Source: Alphaproteobacteria bacterium HGW-Alphaproteobacteria-1 (GTDB lineage Bacteria; Pseudomonadota; Alphaproteobacteria; Rhodobacterales; Rhodobacteraceae). Taken from it: 64,000 nt of DNA. The stretch is taken from contig PHEQ01000011.1 of NCBI GenBank assembly GCA_002842985.1, forward strand, positions 43,507-107,506, written 5' to 3'. The notes beneath the pieces were generated by a model. It searched no databases. It was not told the DNA's origin and saw only the letters and a list, made by a program, of their open reading frames with translations. The position numbers and the translations under genes are program-made. This document shows positions 8,231 through 18,047 of this stretch, piece after piece; positions within the stretch are counted from its first letter, which is position 1, and every line of letters starts with the position of its first letter.

Positions 8231-10867
8231 CAGCATTGCCTTCAACTCATAGACAAGGTCGAGCGCGGCGCGCGGGCTGAGCGTGTCAGGCATGACCTCA
8301 GCCAACCTTTGTTCAATCCCCGATTCGAGGCGCTTGGCGGCCGCAGGCGCAGGGGCTGCCGCGGCAAACAGGGGGAGGTCGTCAATCAGCGCCTTGCGCG
8401 CGGCACCCCCCTCGCGTTCGCCCTTTTCCAGCGCGTCGAGCACCACCCGTGCGCGCGCGACCACCGCTTCGGGAAGTCCCGCCAGACGCGCCACCTGAAC
8501 GCCATAGCTGCGATCCGCCGCGCCGCGCCGCACCTCGTGCAGAAAAATCACCTCGCCACCATGTTCCTTGACGCTCACGGTGGCGTTGGCCACGCGGTCA
8601 AGCCGGTCGCTCAGCCCGGTCAACTCGTGGTAATGCGTGGCGAAAAGCGCGCGGCAGCCGTTCACGTCATGCAGATGCTCAAGCGTCGCCCAGGCAATGG
8701 AAAGACCGTCATAAGTGGCCGTGCCGCGCCCGATTTCGTCAAGGATGACCAGCGCACGCGCGTCGGCCTGATTGAGGATCGCCGCCGTTTCGACCATTTC
8801 CACCATGAAGGTCGAGCGTCCGCGCGCAAGATCGTCCGAGGCCCCGACGCGGCTGAAAAGCTGGCTCACCATGCCGATATGGGCTGACCGCGCGGGCACA
8901 TGGCTTCCCATCTGGGCCAGAAGCGCAATCAGCGCGTTTTGTCGCAGAAAGGTGGACTTGCCGGCCATGTTCGGCCCGGTCAGAAGCCAGATATCGCTCT
9001 CGCCGCCAAGATCGCAGTCATTGGCAATGAAGGGTGTGTCACCCTGCGCGCGCAGGCTGCGTTCCACAACAGGATGCCGCCCGCCCGCGATCATGAGTGC
9101 GCGGCTGTCGTCCACCCTCGGCGCGCACCAATTCTCGGTCACCGAGAGGTCGGCAAGCGCCGTCACAAGATCAATCTCCGCCAGTCCGCGGGCAGCTTGC
9201 GCAATCTCCCCCGACTTCTCCAGGATTGCGGCTTTCAGGCTACCATAGAGCCGTTTTTCGATCTCGATCGCACGCCCGCCGGCGTTCAGGATCCGGCTTT
9301 CCATCTCGGTCAGGCGCGGCGTGGTAAAGCGCAGTTGGTTGGCTGTGGTCTGCCGATGCTTGAAGCTCTCGCTCAGCGGCGGGGCAAGCATCCGATCCGC
9401 GTGGGTCGCGGTTACTTCGATGAAGTAACCCAGCACGTTGTTGTGCTTGATCTTGAGCGAGGCGATGCCGGTTTCCTCGATATAGTCGCCCTGCATCGCC
9501 GCGATGACGCCGCGCCCCTCGTCGCGCAATTGCCGCGCCTCATCGAGATCCGCGTCAAGGCCGGTTGCGATAAAGCCGCCATCCCGCACCAGAAGCGGCG
9601 GTTCAGTCACCAGCGCCCGATCAAGCAGATCATAAAGCGCATCATGTCTGCGCAACCCCTCTGCCGCATCGCGCAACAGGTCCGGCAGGTCCAGGCCCTC
9701 CATCCGCGCCGCAATCTCGGACGCTTGTCCAAGCCCGTTGCGGATTGCTGCCATGTCACGCGGCCCGCCCCGATCCAGAGCCAATCGCGACAGCGCACGA
9801 TCAAGGTCCGGCACGCGCCGTAACGCGTCGCGCAGGTCGGCCCGCAATCGAGACTGTTCCGCCGCAAAATCAACGGCCGCCAGCCGCGTTTGCACCACCT
9901 CGAGCACAAGGCTCGGGCTTGATAGCCGTCGCTCCAGAAGACGCCCTCCGCCCGCCGTCACGGTCCGGTCGATGGTCGCCAGCAGCGATCCCGCGCGCCG
10001 CCCGTCAAGCGCGTGGGTCAGTTCCAGATTTCGCCGCGTGGCGGCGTCGATCTGCATGACGCGGCTTGCCTGTTCGCGCACCGGCACCTGCAAGAGCGGC
10101 AGCTTGCCTTTATGCGTGATCGTGAGCCATTCCACGATGGCCCCCATCGCAGCAAGTTCCGGTCGGGTGAAGGTGGCGAACCCTTCCAGCGTGCCGACCC
10201 GAAACAGCGCGCAAAGCCGGCGCTCGGCTGCGGTGCTGTCAAAGGCCGCTGCGCCAAGTGGGGTCGTTGACGCACCGATTTCGGTCACTGTTTCGGCCAG
10301 AACAGCCTCATCCGCCTCGGACACGACCACTTCGCGCGGCATAAGCCGCGCCAACTCCGGACCAAGCCGCGCAGGCGAGAGGGCCATGACATGAAAGGCA
10401 CCCGTGGAAATATCAACCCAGGCCAGCGCCCCCTCGCCCCGCACCTGCGCGTAACCCGCCAGATAGTTGTGCCGCCGCGCGTCAAGCAGGCTTTCCTCGG
10501 TCAGGGTTCCGGGTGTCACGAGGCGCACGACCTCGCGTCGCACGACGGATTTCGAGCCGCGCCTCTTTGCCTCGGCGGGGTCTTCCATCTGTTCGCAAAC
10601 GGCAACCCGAAACCCCTTGCGAATAAGTGTCAGCAAATAGCCCTCGGCCGAGTGCACCGGCACCCCACACATGGCGATATCCTCGCCCAGATGCTTGCCG
10701 CGCTTGGTCAGCGCAATATCGAGCGCCTCGGCCGCCGCCGCCGCATCTTCAAAGAACAATTCGTAGAAATCGCCCATCCGGTAGAACAGAAGCGCATCTG
10801 GATACTGCGCCTTGATCTCCAGATATTGCGCCATCATCGGCGTGACGGTTGATCCGGCCTCGCTCAA
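8216..10867 (-). CDS. mutS: DNA mismatch repair protein MutS
   Basis: Recognises mismatches and starts methyl-independent or MutL-dependent repair. 883 residues. The mismatch-reading F-x-E motif is in [10 protein letters not shown] near residue 38; the ATPase has Walker [11 protein letters not shown] and Walker B region [12 protein letters not shown]. The start taken is a TTG (10867) preceded by GGGGGAG on the minus strand; an internal ATG ([11 protein letters not shown], ~10837) is the alternative. Convergent with grpE and divergent from maeB. Confidence 0.95.
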   Translation of the reverse strand: MSEAGSTVTPMMAQYLEIKAQYPDALLFYRMGDFYELFFEDAAAAAEALDIALTKRGKHLGEDIAMCGVPVHSAEGYLLTLIRKGFRVAVCEQMEDPAEAKRRGSKSVVRREVVRLVTPGTLTEESLLDARRHNYLAGYAQVRGEGALAWVDISTGAFHVMALSPARLGPELARLMPREVVVSEADEAVLAETVTEIGASTTPLGAAAFDSTAAERRLCALFRVGTLEGFATFTRPELAAMGAIVEWLTITHKGKLPLLQVPVREQASRVMQIDAATRRNLELTHALDGRRAGSLLATIDRTVTAGGGRLLERRLSSPSLVLEVVQTRLAAVDFAAEQSRLRADLRDALRRVPDLDRALSRLALDRGGPRDMAAIRNGLGQASEIAARMEGLDLPDLLRDAAEGLRRHDALYDLLDRALVTEPPLLVRDGGFIATGLDADLDEARQLRDEGRGVIAAMQGDYIEETGIASLKIKHNNVLGYFIEVTATHADRMLAPPLSESFKHRQTTANQLRFTTPRLTEMESRILNAGGRAIEIEKRLYGSLKAAILEKSGEIAQAARGLAEIDLVTALADLSVTENWCAPRVDDSRALMIAGGRHPVVERSLRAQGDTPFIANDCDLGGESDIWLLTGPNMAGKSTFLRQNALIALLAQMGSHVPARSAHIGMVSQLFSRVGASDDLARGRSTFMVEMVETAAILNQADARALVILDEIGRGTATYDGLSIAWATLEHLHDVNGCRALFATHYHELTGLSDRLDRVANATVSVKEHGGEVIFLHEVRRGAADRSYGVQVARLAGLPEAVVARARVVLDALEKGEREGGAARKALIDDLPLFAAAAPAPAAAKRLESGIEQRLAEVMPDTLSPRAALDLVYELKAMLDGAE

Positions 10868-11002
10868 TGTTGCTCCCCCTTTTCGCTGCTGCGGACCTTA
10901 CCCACCGCTCCGATCTGGCGAAAGCCCCTTCGCGCCTTTCAGTTGAGCCAGGGCGCGTCCGTCGCTATGCAGGTTCAGCCCCTGTTTGTGAAAGGCCCGG
11001 CC

Positions 11003-13258
11003 ATGAGCAACCCCAAATACACCCGCGAAGAGGCGCTTGCCTTTCATCTCGAGCCGATGCCGGGAAAATTCGAGATTCAGGCTACTGTTCCGATGAACAC
11101 GCAGCGCGACCTGAGCCTTGCCTATTCCCCCGGCGTGGCCGTCCCTTGCGAAGAAATCGCGGCCAATCCGGAGCTGGCCTATGACTATACCAACAAGGGC
11201 AATCTCGTCGCGGTCATTTCGAACGGCACCGCTGTTCTGGGCCTCGGCAATCTCGGCGCGCTCGGCTCCAAACCGGTGATGGAGGGCAAGGCGGTTCTCT
11301 TCAAGCGGTTCGCGGATGTCAATTCCATCGACATCGAGCTTGATACCGAGGATCCCGAGGCGTTCATCAACGCCGTGCGCCTCATGGGGCCGACCTTTGG
11401 CGGTATCAACCTCGAGGACATCAAGGCGCCCGAGTGTTTCATCATCGAGCAGCGGCTCAAGGAAGTGATGGATATTCCGGTTTTCCATGACGATCAGCAC
11501 GGAACGGCGGTGATCTGCGCGGCGGGCCTCATCAATGCACTGCACCTGTCCGGAAAAAGAATCGAGGAAGTGCGCATCGTGCTCAACGGCGCGGGGGCGG
11601 CGGGGATCGCGTGTCTGGAGTTGCTGAAATCCATGGGCGCGCGGCATGACAACTGTCTCATGTGCGACACCAAGGGCGTGATCTGGCAGGGCCGCACCGA
11701 GGGCATGAACCAGTGGAAATCCGCCCATGCCGCCGCCACCGACCTGCGCACGCTGGAAGAGGCGATGACGGGGGCGGACGTGTTCCTCGGCGTTTCCGTC
11801 AAGGGGGCTGTGACGCCCGAGATGGTCGCCTCCATGGCCGATAACCCGGTGATCTTCGCCATGGCCAACCCCGACCCAGAGATCACCCCCGAAGAGGCCC
11901 AGGCCGTGCGGCCCGATGCGATCGTGGCCACCGGGCGCTCGGATTATCCCAATCAGGTCAATAACGTACTGGGGTTTCCCTACCTCTTTCGCGGCGCGCT
12001 CGACGTGCATGCGCGCGCGATCAACGACGAGATGAAGATTGCCTGTGCAGAGGCGCTGGCGCGGCTCGCGCGCGAGGACGTACCCGACGAGGTGGCGATG
12101 GCCTATGGCCGCAAGCTCAGCTTTGGTCGCGACTACATCATTCCAACGCCGTTTGATCCACGCCTCATCCATACCATTCCGCCCGCCGTGGCGCGCGCGG
12201 GCATGGCGACGGGGGCGGCGCGGCGTCCCATCGTCGACATGGAGAGCTACGAGCAATCGCTCAAGTCGCGCATGGACCCCACTGCCAGCATCCTGCGGGG
12301 CATAAATGCCCGCGCCCGACGCGCTCAGGCGCGGATGATCTTTGCCGAGGGCGACGATGTGCGTGTGCTGCGCGCGGCCGTGCAATATCAGCGCTCCGGG
12401 CTGGGCAAGGCCCTTGTCGTCGGTCGCGACGAGGATGTGAAGGCCAAGCTGGACGCCGCAGGCATGGGCGATGCCGTGCACGAGTTGGAGGTGGTCAACG
12501 CCGCCAAGACCGACCGGCTCGATGACTACAAGGCGTTTCTATATGCCCGCCTGCAACGCAAGGGGTTTGACCGCCACGACATCCACCGTCTGGCCGCGCG
12601 CGACCGGCATGTGTTTGCCGCGCTCATGCTGGCGCACGGTCATGGCGACGGGCTGGTGACCGGGGCCACCCGGAAATCTGCCCATGTTCTCAGCCTGATA
12701 AACCATGTTTTCGACGCCGATGCCGAGCATGGTGCGGCCGGTGTGACAGCGGTCTTGCACAAGGGGCGGATCGTTTTGATTGCCGACACGCTGGTGCATG
12801 AATGGCCCGACGAGGAGGATCTGGCCACCATCGCGATGCGCGGCGCGGACGTGGCGCGCCATCTGGGGCTGGAGCCGCGTGTCGCCTTTGTCAGCTTCTC
12901 GACATTCGGCTATCCCAAATCCGAGCGGGCCGAGAAAATGCATCGTGCGCCAAAGGTTCTGGAACGGCGCGGCGTCGATTTCGAGTTCGAGGGCGACATG
13001 ACCGTCGATGTGGCCCTCAACCCCGCTGCGCAGGCCGGTTATCCGTTCCAGCGCCTCTCGGGTCCCGCCAATATCCTTGTCGTGCCCGCCCGCCATTCCG
13101 CCTCGATCTCGGTCAAGCTGATGCAGGAGATGGCAGGCGCGACCGTCATCGGTCCAATCCTGACCGGTGTCGATGCCTCGATCCAGATCTGTTCGTCGAA
13201 TTTCACCACCAACGATATCCTCAACATGGCGATTCTCGCCGCCTGCAAGGTCGGCTGA
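11003..13258 (+). CDS. maeB: NADP-dependent malic enzyme with C-terminal phosphotransacetylase-like domain
   Basis: Oxidative decarboxylation of malate to pyruvate with NADP, supplying NADPH and a gluconeogenic or anaplerotic link. 751 residues from ATG 11003 (AAAGG at 10991-10995). N-terminal malic domain (about 1-160, with SLAYSPGVAVPC), NAD(P)-binding domain (about 160-430, with VLNGAGAAGIAC and VFLGVSVKGAVTPEM), then a phosphate acetyl/butyryltransferase-like domain (about 430-751). This two-domain form is typical of proteobacterial MaeB; the C-terminal part is regulatory in studied members. An upstream in-frame extension of 20 codons is unlikely. Confidence 0.94.
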   Translation: MSNPKYTREEALAFHLEPMPGKFEIQATVPMNTQRDLSLAYSPGVAVPCEEIAANPELAYDYTNKGNLVAVISNGTAVLGLGNLGALGSKPVMEGKAVLFKRFADVNSIDIELDTEDPEAFINAVRLMGPTFGGINLEDIKAPECFIIEQRLKEVMDIPVFHDDQHGTAVICAAGLINALHLSGKRIEEVRIVLNGAGAAGIACLELLKSMGARHDNCLMCDTKGVIWQGRTEGMNQWKSAHAAATDLRTLEEAMTGADVFLGVSVKGAVTPEMVASMADNPVIFAMANPDPEITPEEAQAVRPDAIVATGRSDYPNQVNNVLGFPYLFRGALDVHARAINDEMKIACAEALARLAREDVPDEVAMAYGRKLSFGRDYIIPTPFDPRLIHTIPPAVARAGMATGAARRPIVDMESYEQSLKSRMDPTASILRGINARARRAQARMIFAEGDDVRVLRAAVQYQRSGLGKALVVGRDEDVKAKLDAAGMGDAVHELEVVNAAKTDRLDDYKAFLYARLQRKGFDRHDIHRLAARDRHVFAALMLAHGHGDGLVTGATRKSAHVLSLINHVFDADAEHGAAGVTAVLHKGRIVLIADTLVHEWPDEEDLATIAMRGADVARHLGLEPRVAFVSFSTFGYPKSERAEKMHRAPKVLERRGVDFEFEGDMTVDVALNPAAQAGYPFQRLSGPANILVVPARHSASISVKLMQEMAGATVIGPILTGVDASIQICSSNFTTNDILNMAILAACKVG

Positions 13259-13284
13259 CCGGTGCGCCTGTGGCTGTGTCGAAA

Positions 13285-14178
13285 ATGAGTATTTCCGGAA
13301 CAGTGAAGCCGGGGCGCGTCTGGTGCCTGGGCTCGATCAACGCGGATCATATCTATCGCCTGCCTCGGCTGCCCACACCGGGTGAGACCTTGCCCGCCAT
13401 CGGGTATAGGCGGATGCTGGGCGGGAAGGGCGCGAACCAGTCCATAGCGGCGGCCCGTGCCGGGGCCGAGGTGCACCATCTGGCTGCGGTTGGCCATGAC
13501 GGCGCGTGGATGGTGGCCGCGCTGGCCGATTGCGGGGTCGATGTCAGCGGCGTTGTCATGTTGGACGAAGCCTCGGGCCATGCGCTTGTGATGGTCGATG
13601 ACGCGGGCGAGAATGCCATCGTGATTCATCCCGGCACCAATCGCGCGCTGGATCTGCCGCAGGTCACGGCGGCGCTTTCGAGACTGGCACGGGGTGACTG
13701 GCTGCTTTTGCAGAACGAAACCAACCTTCAGGCCGAGGCTGCCCGTCTGGCCCGGGACGCCGGCGCGCAAGTCGTTTATTCCGCCGCACCGTTCGAGGTC
13801 GAGGCGGTGAGCAGCGTTCTGCCCTTTGTCTCGCTTCTGATCCTCAACGCCGTCGAGGCGGCGCAGCTGGAGGCGGCGCTCGGACCGGTCGACGTCCCGC
13901 ATTTTCTGGTGACGAAAGGGGCCAGGGGCGCGGTCTGGAATGACCGGAAAAGCGGCGAAACCGTCTCTGTTGACGCTCATTCCGTGCCTGTTCGAGACAC
14001 AACGGGCGCCGGCGACTGTTTCGCGGGTTACGTGGTCGCTGCCCTTGCCATGGGGCGCACGGTTCGCGCGGCACTCCGCCTTGCCAATGCCGCCGCCGCG
14101 CTTCAGGTGATGCGCGATGGTGCGTCAGAGGCGATCCCCACTCTGTCCGAAGTCCGGGGTTTTCTGGCTCAGGACTGA
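13285..14178 (+). CDS. PfkB-family carbohydrate kinase, ribokinase-like
   Basis: ATP-dependent sugar or nucleoside kinase. 297 residues from ATG 13285. It has the N-terminal GSINADH segment, GGKGANQS (~46-53) and the catalytic DTTGAGDCFAGY motif near the C-terminus. The start is uncertain: GTG 13303 is also in frame, and the bases just before it (GAGTATTTCCGGAAC) match the end of the intergenic repeat that abuts the start of queG, which favours GTG 13303 (291 residues). The substrate cannot be read from sequence; ribokinase is the nearest guess, and no ribose transporter is adjacent. Its 3' end overlaps msrA by 10 bases, tail to tail. Confidence 0.85.
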   Translation: MSISGTVKPGRVWCLGSINADHIYRLPRLPTPGETLPAIGYRRMLGGKGANQSIAAARAGAEVHHLAAVGHDGAWMVAALADCGVDVSGVVMLDEASGHALVMVDDAGENAIVIHPGTNRALDLPQVTAALSRLARGDWLLLQNETNLQAEAARLARDAGAQVVYSAAPFEVEAVSSVLPFVSLLILNAVEAAQLEAALGPVDVPHFLVTKGARGAVWNDRKSGETVSVDAHSVPVRDTTGAGDCFAGYVVAALAMGRTVRAALRLANAAAALQVMRDGASEAIPTLSEVRGFLAQD

Positions 14179-14837
14179 CCGACAAAAGGCGCAGCCTGTC
14201 CCCAAAGTTCCTTTACCCGCTCATCGCGCCCACAGGCCTCACGATAGAGTTTGTAAGCGCTTGCCTTCGGTCGTGGCCCGAACCGCGTCAGCACGATATT
14301 GCGGCCTTTGTAGTAATCCTGATGATAGGAGTCAGCGGGCCAGAAATCTCCGAGAGCCAGGACCGGCGTGACAATGCCCTGGCCAAGATCCTGCGCCGCC
14401 TTCGTGATGGTCGCCTCGGCGAGCGCCTTTTCAGATGGATCAGAGACGAATATCGCGGTGCTGTAGCTCTCGCCGCGATCACAGAATTGCCCGCCCGAGT
14501 CGGTCGGATCGACCGACCGCAGGAACATGTCCAGAAGGGCCTCGCGTGTTACCGCGCCCGGATCGAAGGTGATCCGCACAGCCTCGAGATGCCCGGTGCC
14601 GCCGCGTGTCACCTGTTTGTAGGTTGGATTGGTTACCGTGCCCCCGGTGAACCCCGATTCGGCCTCGATGACGCCGCGCACCTTCTCGAAATCGGCCTCG
14701 ACGCACCAGAAACATCCCCCCGCGACCACCAGGGTCTCGCGCTCCGCCGCTTCGGCGGTCCTGCCCTGAAGGCAGAGCGCCGCCACGATCAAAAGCGCCA
14801 GCATCGCCACTTTCACGTCCCGCAATCTGATGACCAT
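14169..14837 (-). CDS. msrA: Peptide-methionine (S)-S-oxide reductase MsrA, exported
   Basis: Reduces methionine-S-sulfoxide in proteins. 222 residues with an N-terminal signal peptide (hydrophobic stretch ~9-23, likely cleavage after AEAA), so a periplasmic or membrane-anchored form. The GCFWC motif is at 41-45, with catalytic Cys42. The central ESGFTGG segment is typical. ATG 14837 has AAGGAGG upstream on the minus strand. Convergent with the PfkB kinase (10-base overlap). Confidence 0.92.
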   Translation of the reverse strand: MVIRLRDVKVAMLALLIVAALCLQGRTAEAAERETLVVAGGCFWCVEADFEKVRGVIEAESGFTGGTVTNPTYKQVTRGGTGHLEAVRITFDPGAVTREALLDMFLRSVDPTDSGGQFCDRGESYSTAIFVSDPSEKALAEATITKAAQDLGQGIVTPVLALGDFWPADSYHQDYYKGRNIVLTRFGPRPKASAYKLYREACGRDERVKELWGQAAPFVGQS

Positions 14838-15068
14838 GGCCTAACCCTCCTTGCTGGAACCAGCATGCGGCGAGAGCCCCGCACACCCAAGCGACAAATC
14901 CGTGAGCTCACGCCCTGTTGAGCGCGGTTTCAATCTTGGTCCCGCGCTGTGCGCTCAGCGCGCAAAACCTGCTTTCAGGCGCGCATCCTGCCGGGGTGAA
15001 CATGCCCGCGCGCTTGCGCAGGCGCGCCATGCGCGGTAACTCGCCCATGACAGAACGGGGTGACGGAT
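14838..15068 (+). other. Gene-free leader region before pheS, rich in dyads
   Basis: No convincing gene. The region holds several short GC-rich inverted repeats, for example GCGCTG (14944-14949)/CAGCGC (14956-14961), and GCGCGC-type arms around 15008-15028. A phenylalanine-rich leader peptide, as in classic pheST attenuation, was looked for and not found. It must contain the promoters of divergent msrA and pheS, but I could not pick one out. Confidence 0.3.
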
Positions 15069-16142
15069 ATGAGCGATCTGCGCGAGACCTATCTGAAAGC
15101 GATTGCCGGGGCGGGTGACGAGGCCACGCTCGAGGCGCTGCGCGTGCAGGCGCTTGGCAAGAAGGGCGAGATCAGCCTTGCCATGCGCGAGTTGGGCCGG
15201 ATGAGCGCGGAGGAACGGCAGGAGGCCGGCCCGCGCCTCAACGCGCTCAAGGATGAGATCAATTCGGCGCTGGCCGCGAAAAAGCAGGCGTTGGCCGATG
15301 CTGGGCTGGATGAGCGGTTGCGGGGCGAATGGCTGGATGTGACGCTGCCCGCGCGACCGCGCAGGCAGGGCACCATCCATCCGGTGTCTCAGGTGACCGA
15401 AGAGGTCACGGCGATCTTTGCCGATATGGGTTTTGCCGTGGCCGAAGGCCCGCAGATCGAAAGTGACTGGTATAATTTCGACGCGCTGAACATTCCCGGC
15501 CATCACCCGGCGCGCGCCGAGATGGACACGTTTTACACGCATCGCGCCGACGGCGACGACCGCCCGCCCCATGTGTTGCGGACCCACACGAGCCCGGTGC
15601 AGATCCGCACGATGCAGGCCGAGGGCGCGCCCATCCGGGTGATCGCGCCGGGCCGCGTCTATCGCGCCGATTACGACCAGACCCACACGCCGATGTTCCA
15701 TCAGGTCGAGGGGCTGGCGATTGACCGCGATATCTCGATGGCCAATCTCAAATGGGTGCTGGAGGAGTTTGTGAAGGCGTTCTTCGAGGTGGACACCGTC
15801 GATCTGCGGTTTCGCGCCTCGCATTTCCCGTTCACCGAACCCTCGGCAGAGGTGGATATCCGCTGTTCCTGGGAAGGCGGCACGCTCAAGGTCGGCGAGG
15901 GCGATGACTGGCTGGAAATCCTTGGGTCTGGGATGGTGCATCCCCATGTGCTGCTGGCAGGCGGAATCGACCCCGAACAATGGCAGGGCTTTGCTTTCGG
16001 CATGGGGATCGACCGGATCGCGATGCTGAAATACGGAATTCCGGACCTGCGGGCGTTTTTCGATTCAGACCTGCGCTGGTTGCGGCACTACGGCTTCGCG
16101 GCGCTGGACGTGCCGACGTTGCATGGCGGGCTGAGCAGGTAA
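15069..16142 (+). CDS. pheS: Phenylalanine--tRNA ligase alpha subunit
   Basis: Catalytic alpha subunit of the (alpha-beta)2 class II synthetase. 357 residues from ATG 15069; a GTG at 15060 is in frame but sits on top of the likely ribosome site (GGGG). N-terminal coiled coil with [10 protein letters not shown], then class II motif 2 ([18 protein letters not shown]) and motif 3 ([16 protein letters not shown]). pheT does not follow; a BLUF gene does, so the two subunits are encoded apart here, or pheT lies outside the window. Confidence 0.96.
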   Translation: MSDLRETYLKAIAGAGDEATLEALRVQALGKKGEISLAMRELGRMSAEERQEAGPRLNALKDEINSALAAKKQALADAGLDERLRGEWLDVTLPARPRRQGTIHPVSQVTEEVTAIFADMGFAVAEGPQIESDWYNFDALNIPGHHPARAEMDTFYTHRADGDDRPPHVLRTHTSPVQIRTMQAEGAPIRVIAPGRVYRADYDQTHTPMFHQVEGLAIDRDISMANLKWVLEEFVKAFFEVDTVDLRFRASHFPFTEPSAEVDIRCSWEGGTLKVGEGDDWLEILGSGMVHPHVLLAGGIDPEQWQGFAFGMGIDRIAMLKYGIPDLRAFFDSDLRWLRHYGFAALDVPTLHGGLSR

Positions 16143-16231
16143 ACCATGTCCGTCGGGAGCGTACCACCAATCCCAGGGGCCATCGACGCGAGGCGGTGGA
16201 CCGGCTAGGGTGACGACAAAGGAGCCACCCC

Positions 16232-16648
16232 ATGCCGCTGATCCAGCTTGTCTATGCCTCGCGGCCTTTCGGGTTCGATGAGGCCACCCTCTCGGCGATC
16301 CTGATGGATGCACGCCGCGCCAATGCCCGGGACGATATCACCGGGGCGCTGATCGCGCGCCACGATCTTTACCTGCAACTGCTGGAAGGGCCGCGCGACA
16401 AGGTTGCAGCGGCCTATCAGCGGATCCGTCGCGACGACCGGCATGTCGAGGTGACGCGGCTGGTGGAGCGGCCTGTCGAGGCGCGCATGTTCCCCGGCTG
16501 GGCGATGCGCGATGATCCGGCGCAAAGCTGGGTCTGGAGCATCGAGGCGGTCAATGACGGTGCCATCGAGCGGGCCGATGCAACCGAGGTGCTCGGGTTT
16601 TTCCGGCGCATCGCGGATCAGGGCGTGGTGCCGCCGCGCAGGGTGTGA
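16232..16648 (+). CDS. Short BLUF-domain blue-light sensor protein
   Basis: Flavin-binding photoreceptor module of 138 residues with no attached output domain. The photocycle residues are visible: Tyr8 (QLVYAS), Asn31 (RRANARDDITG), Gln49 (LYLQLLEGP) and the W90/M92 region (FPGWAM), equivalent to the Tyr, Asn, Gln and Trp/Met positions of AppA. DDRHVEV follows the usual R-I-x-x-D-x-R-H pattern. The C-terminal ~40 residues are a short helical cap. Such short BLUFs act by protein-protein contact; the partner is unknown. A redoxin/oxygenase fusion gene follows on the same strand after 106 bases. ATG 16232 has AAGGAG upstream. Confidence 0.9.
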   Translation: MPLIQLVYASRPFGFDEATLSAILMDARRANARDDITGALIARHDLYLQLLEGPRDKVAAAYQRIRRDDRHVEVTRLVERPVEARMFPGWAMRDDPAQSWVWSIEAVNDGAIERADATEVLGFFRRIADQGVVPPRRV

Positions 16649-16754
16649 TTCACCGACGTTGCTTGGCGGGGCGTCGCGGTGGTGCGCGAGGCTTGGCGAT
16701 CTCCGCATGATCGCATAGACTTCTCTCGATTTTGGGCAGACGTGGATCGCTTGC

Positions 16755-17876
16755 ATGGAAGATACGGGGGAAAACTACCGGGAGTTGCAGCCTGGTGATC
16801 GCGCCCCGCAGTTCAGAGCGCGCACAAGGAGCAATCCGGCATTCAGATTCGATTCGATCGCAGGGCGATGGATTGTTCTGGCATTCCCCGGCTCCCTTGC
16901 GGCCGACGCGGTGCGCCACCAGATTGACACTGCCCGTTCGGCCACCGGGATTTTCGACGACAAGACCGCGAGCCTTTTTGTCGTGAGCACCGACCCGGCG
17001 GATGAGTCGGAGAACAGGATCACCGATCGCATACCCGGCTGCCGCGTATTTTATGACCACGACGGGCGGGTTGCCCGGCTTTATGGCGCATTGCCCAAGG
17101 ATGGCGGGGGTGCCGACAGTCTGCGACGGATGTGGTTCGTTGTCGACCCGTCGCTGACCCTGCGGCGGGTGGTGCCGATGAGCGAAGACGGAACGTGTCT
17201 TGATGGCGTCCTTGTCTTCTTGCGCACAGCCCCGCCCCCGGCGCACTTTCTGGGTTTCGAGCTTCCGCCGCCGGTGCTTGTGCTGCCCTATGTGTTCGAG
17301 CCGGACTTCTGCGATCACCTCATCACCCAGTACAAGGCGCATGGCGGAGAGGCCTCGGGTTTCATGCGGGATGAGAAGGGCAAGACGGTCGCCGTGCTTG
17401 ATCCGGGCTTCAAGGTGCGTCGGGATTACGTGATTTCGGACCCGGCGTTGATTTCTGCCACTCAGGCACGAATCCTGCGCAAGGTGGTGCCGCAGATTTC
17501 GCGCGTACACTATTTCCAGTGCACCCGGATGGAACGCTATATTGTCGGATGTTATCCGGCTGATGAAGGTGGCCATTTTCGGCCTCACCGCGACAATACG
17601 ACCATCGGCACCGCTCATCGACGCTTTGCGGTCTCGATCAACCTCAATGACGACTTCGAGGGCGGCGAGGTCAGTTTTCCCGAATACAGCCAACGCGGGA
17701 TCAAGGCCCCTAAAGGTGCCGCTGTCATCTTTTCGTGCTCTCTGCTGCATGCGGTGGCCAAGGTTACGAGCGGCACACGCTACGCGTTCTTACCGTTTCT
17801 CTACGACGATGCTGCCGCCAAACTGCGCGAGCGCAATGCCGCAAGAGTGCCGAACTCGGCGGGCTACCGCGCTTGA
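16755..17876 (+). CDS. Redoxin-like / prolyl-4-hydroxylase-like 2OG-Fe(II) oxygenase fusion
   Basis: 373 residues in two parts. Residues ~10-160 look like an AhpC/TSA peroxiredoxin fold (GDRAPQF at 14-20, GRWIVLAFPGS at 37-47), but the position of the peroxidatic cysteine reads SLAAD, with no Cys between 41 and 60, so peroxidase activity is doubtful. Residues ~175-350 look like a P4H-type dioxygenase: iron ligands His278, Asp280 (PHRD) and His332, with Arg342 placed to bind 2-oxoglutarate. No signal peptide. Substrate unknown; protein or small-molecule hydroxylation is possible. The ribosome site is weak. It lies between the BLUF gene and convergent ccoS. Domain calls are by motif only. Confidence 0.75.
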   Translation: MEDTGENYRELQPGDRAPQFRARTRSNPAFRFDSIAGRWIVLAFPGSLAADAVRHQIDTARSATGIFDDKTASLFVVSTDPADESENRITDRIPGCRVFYDHDGRVARLYGALPKDGGGADSLRRMWFVVDPSLTLRRVVPMSEDGTCLDGVLVFLRTAPPPAHFLGFELPPPVLVLPYVFEPDFCDHLITQYKAHGGEASGFMRDEKGKTVAVLDPGFKVRRDYVISDPALISATQARILRKVVPQISRVHYFQCTRMERYIVGCYPADEGGHFRPHRDNTTIGTAHRRFAVSINLNDDFEGGEVSFPEYSQRGIKAPKGAAVIFSCSLLHAVAKVTSGTRYAFLPFLYDDAAAKLRERNAARVPNSAGYRA

Positions 17877-17885
17877 CGGCGCGCC

Positions 17886-18044
17886 TCAGGGTTTGGGCCG
17901 GTCATCCCATTCATTCGAAAGGATGCGCCGCGAATCGCCTTCGGGATCGTCATACTGGTTCGAGCGCACCGTGTAGACAAAGGCCACGAGGCCCACACCC
18001 CCGAGGATCAGGGAAATCGGGATCAGATAGGCGAGAATGTTCAT
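17886..18044 (-). CDS. ccoS: cbb3-type oxidase assembly protein CcoS
   Basis: A 52-residue single-span membrane protein: a hydrophobic segment (~4-24, starting MNILAYLIPISLIL) followed by a short acidic tail with DDPEGDSRRIL and WDDRP. CcoS is needed to load cofactors into the cbb3 oxidase. ATG 18044 lies four bases past the ccoI stop, with its ribosome site (GAGG) in the last codons of ccoI. It is the final gene of ccoGHIS. Too short for ordinary gene-length cut-offs, but position and sequence type leave little doubt. Confidence 0.9.
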   Translation of the reverse strand: MNILAYLIPISLILGGVGLVAFVYTVRSNQYDDPEGDSRRILSNEWDDRPKP

Positions 18045-18047
18045 CGG

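Noticed and set aside
14865..14921. An 18-codon frame considered as a pheS leader peptide
   Set aside because: It has no phenylalanine codons and no convincing ribosome site, so it does not fit Phe attenuation.
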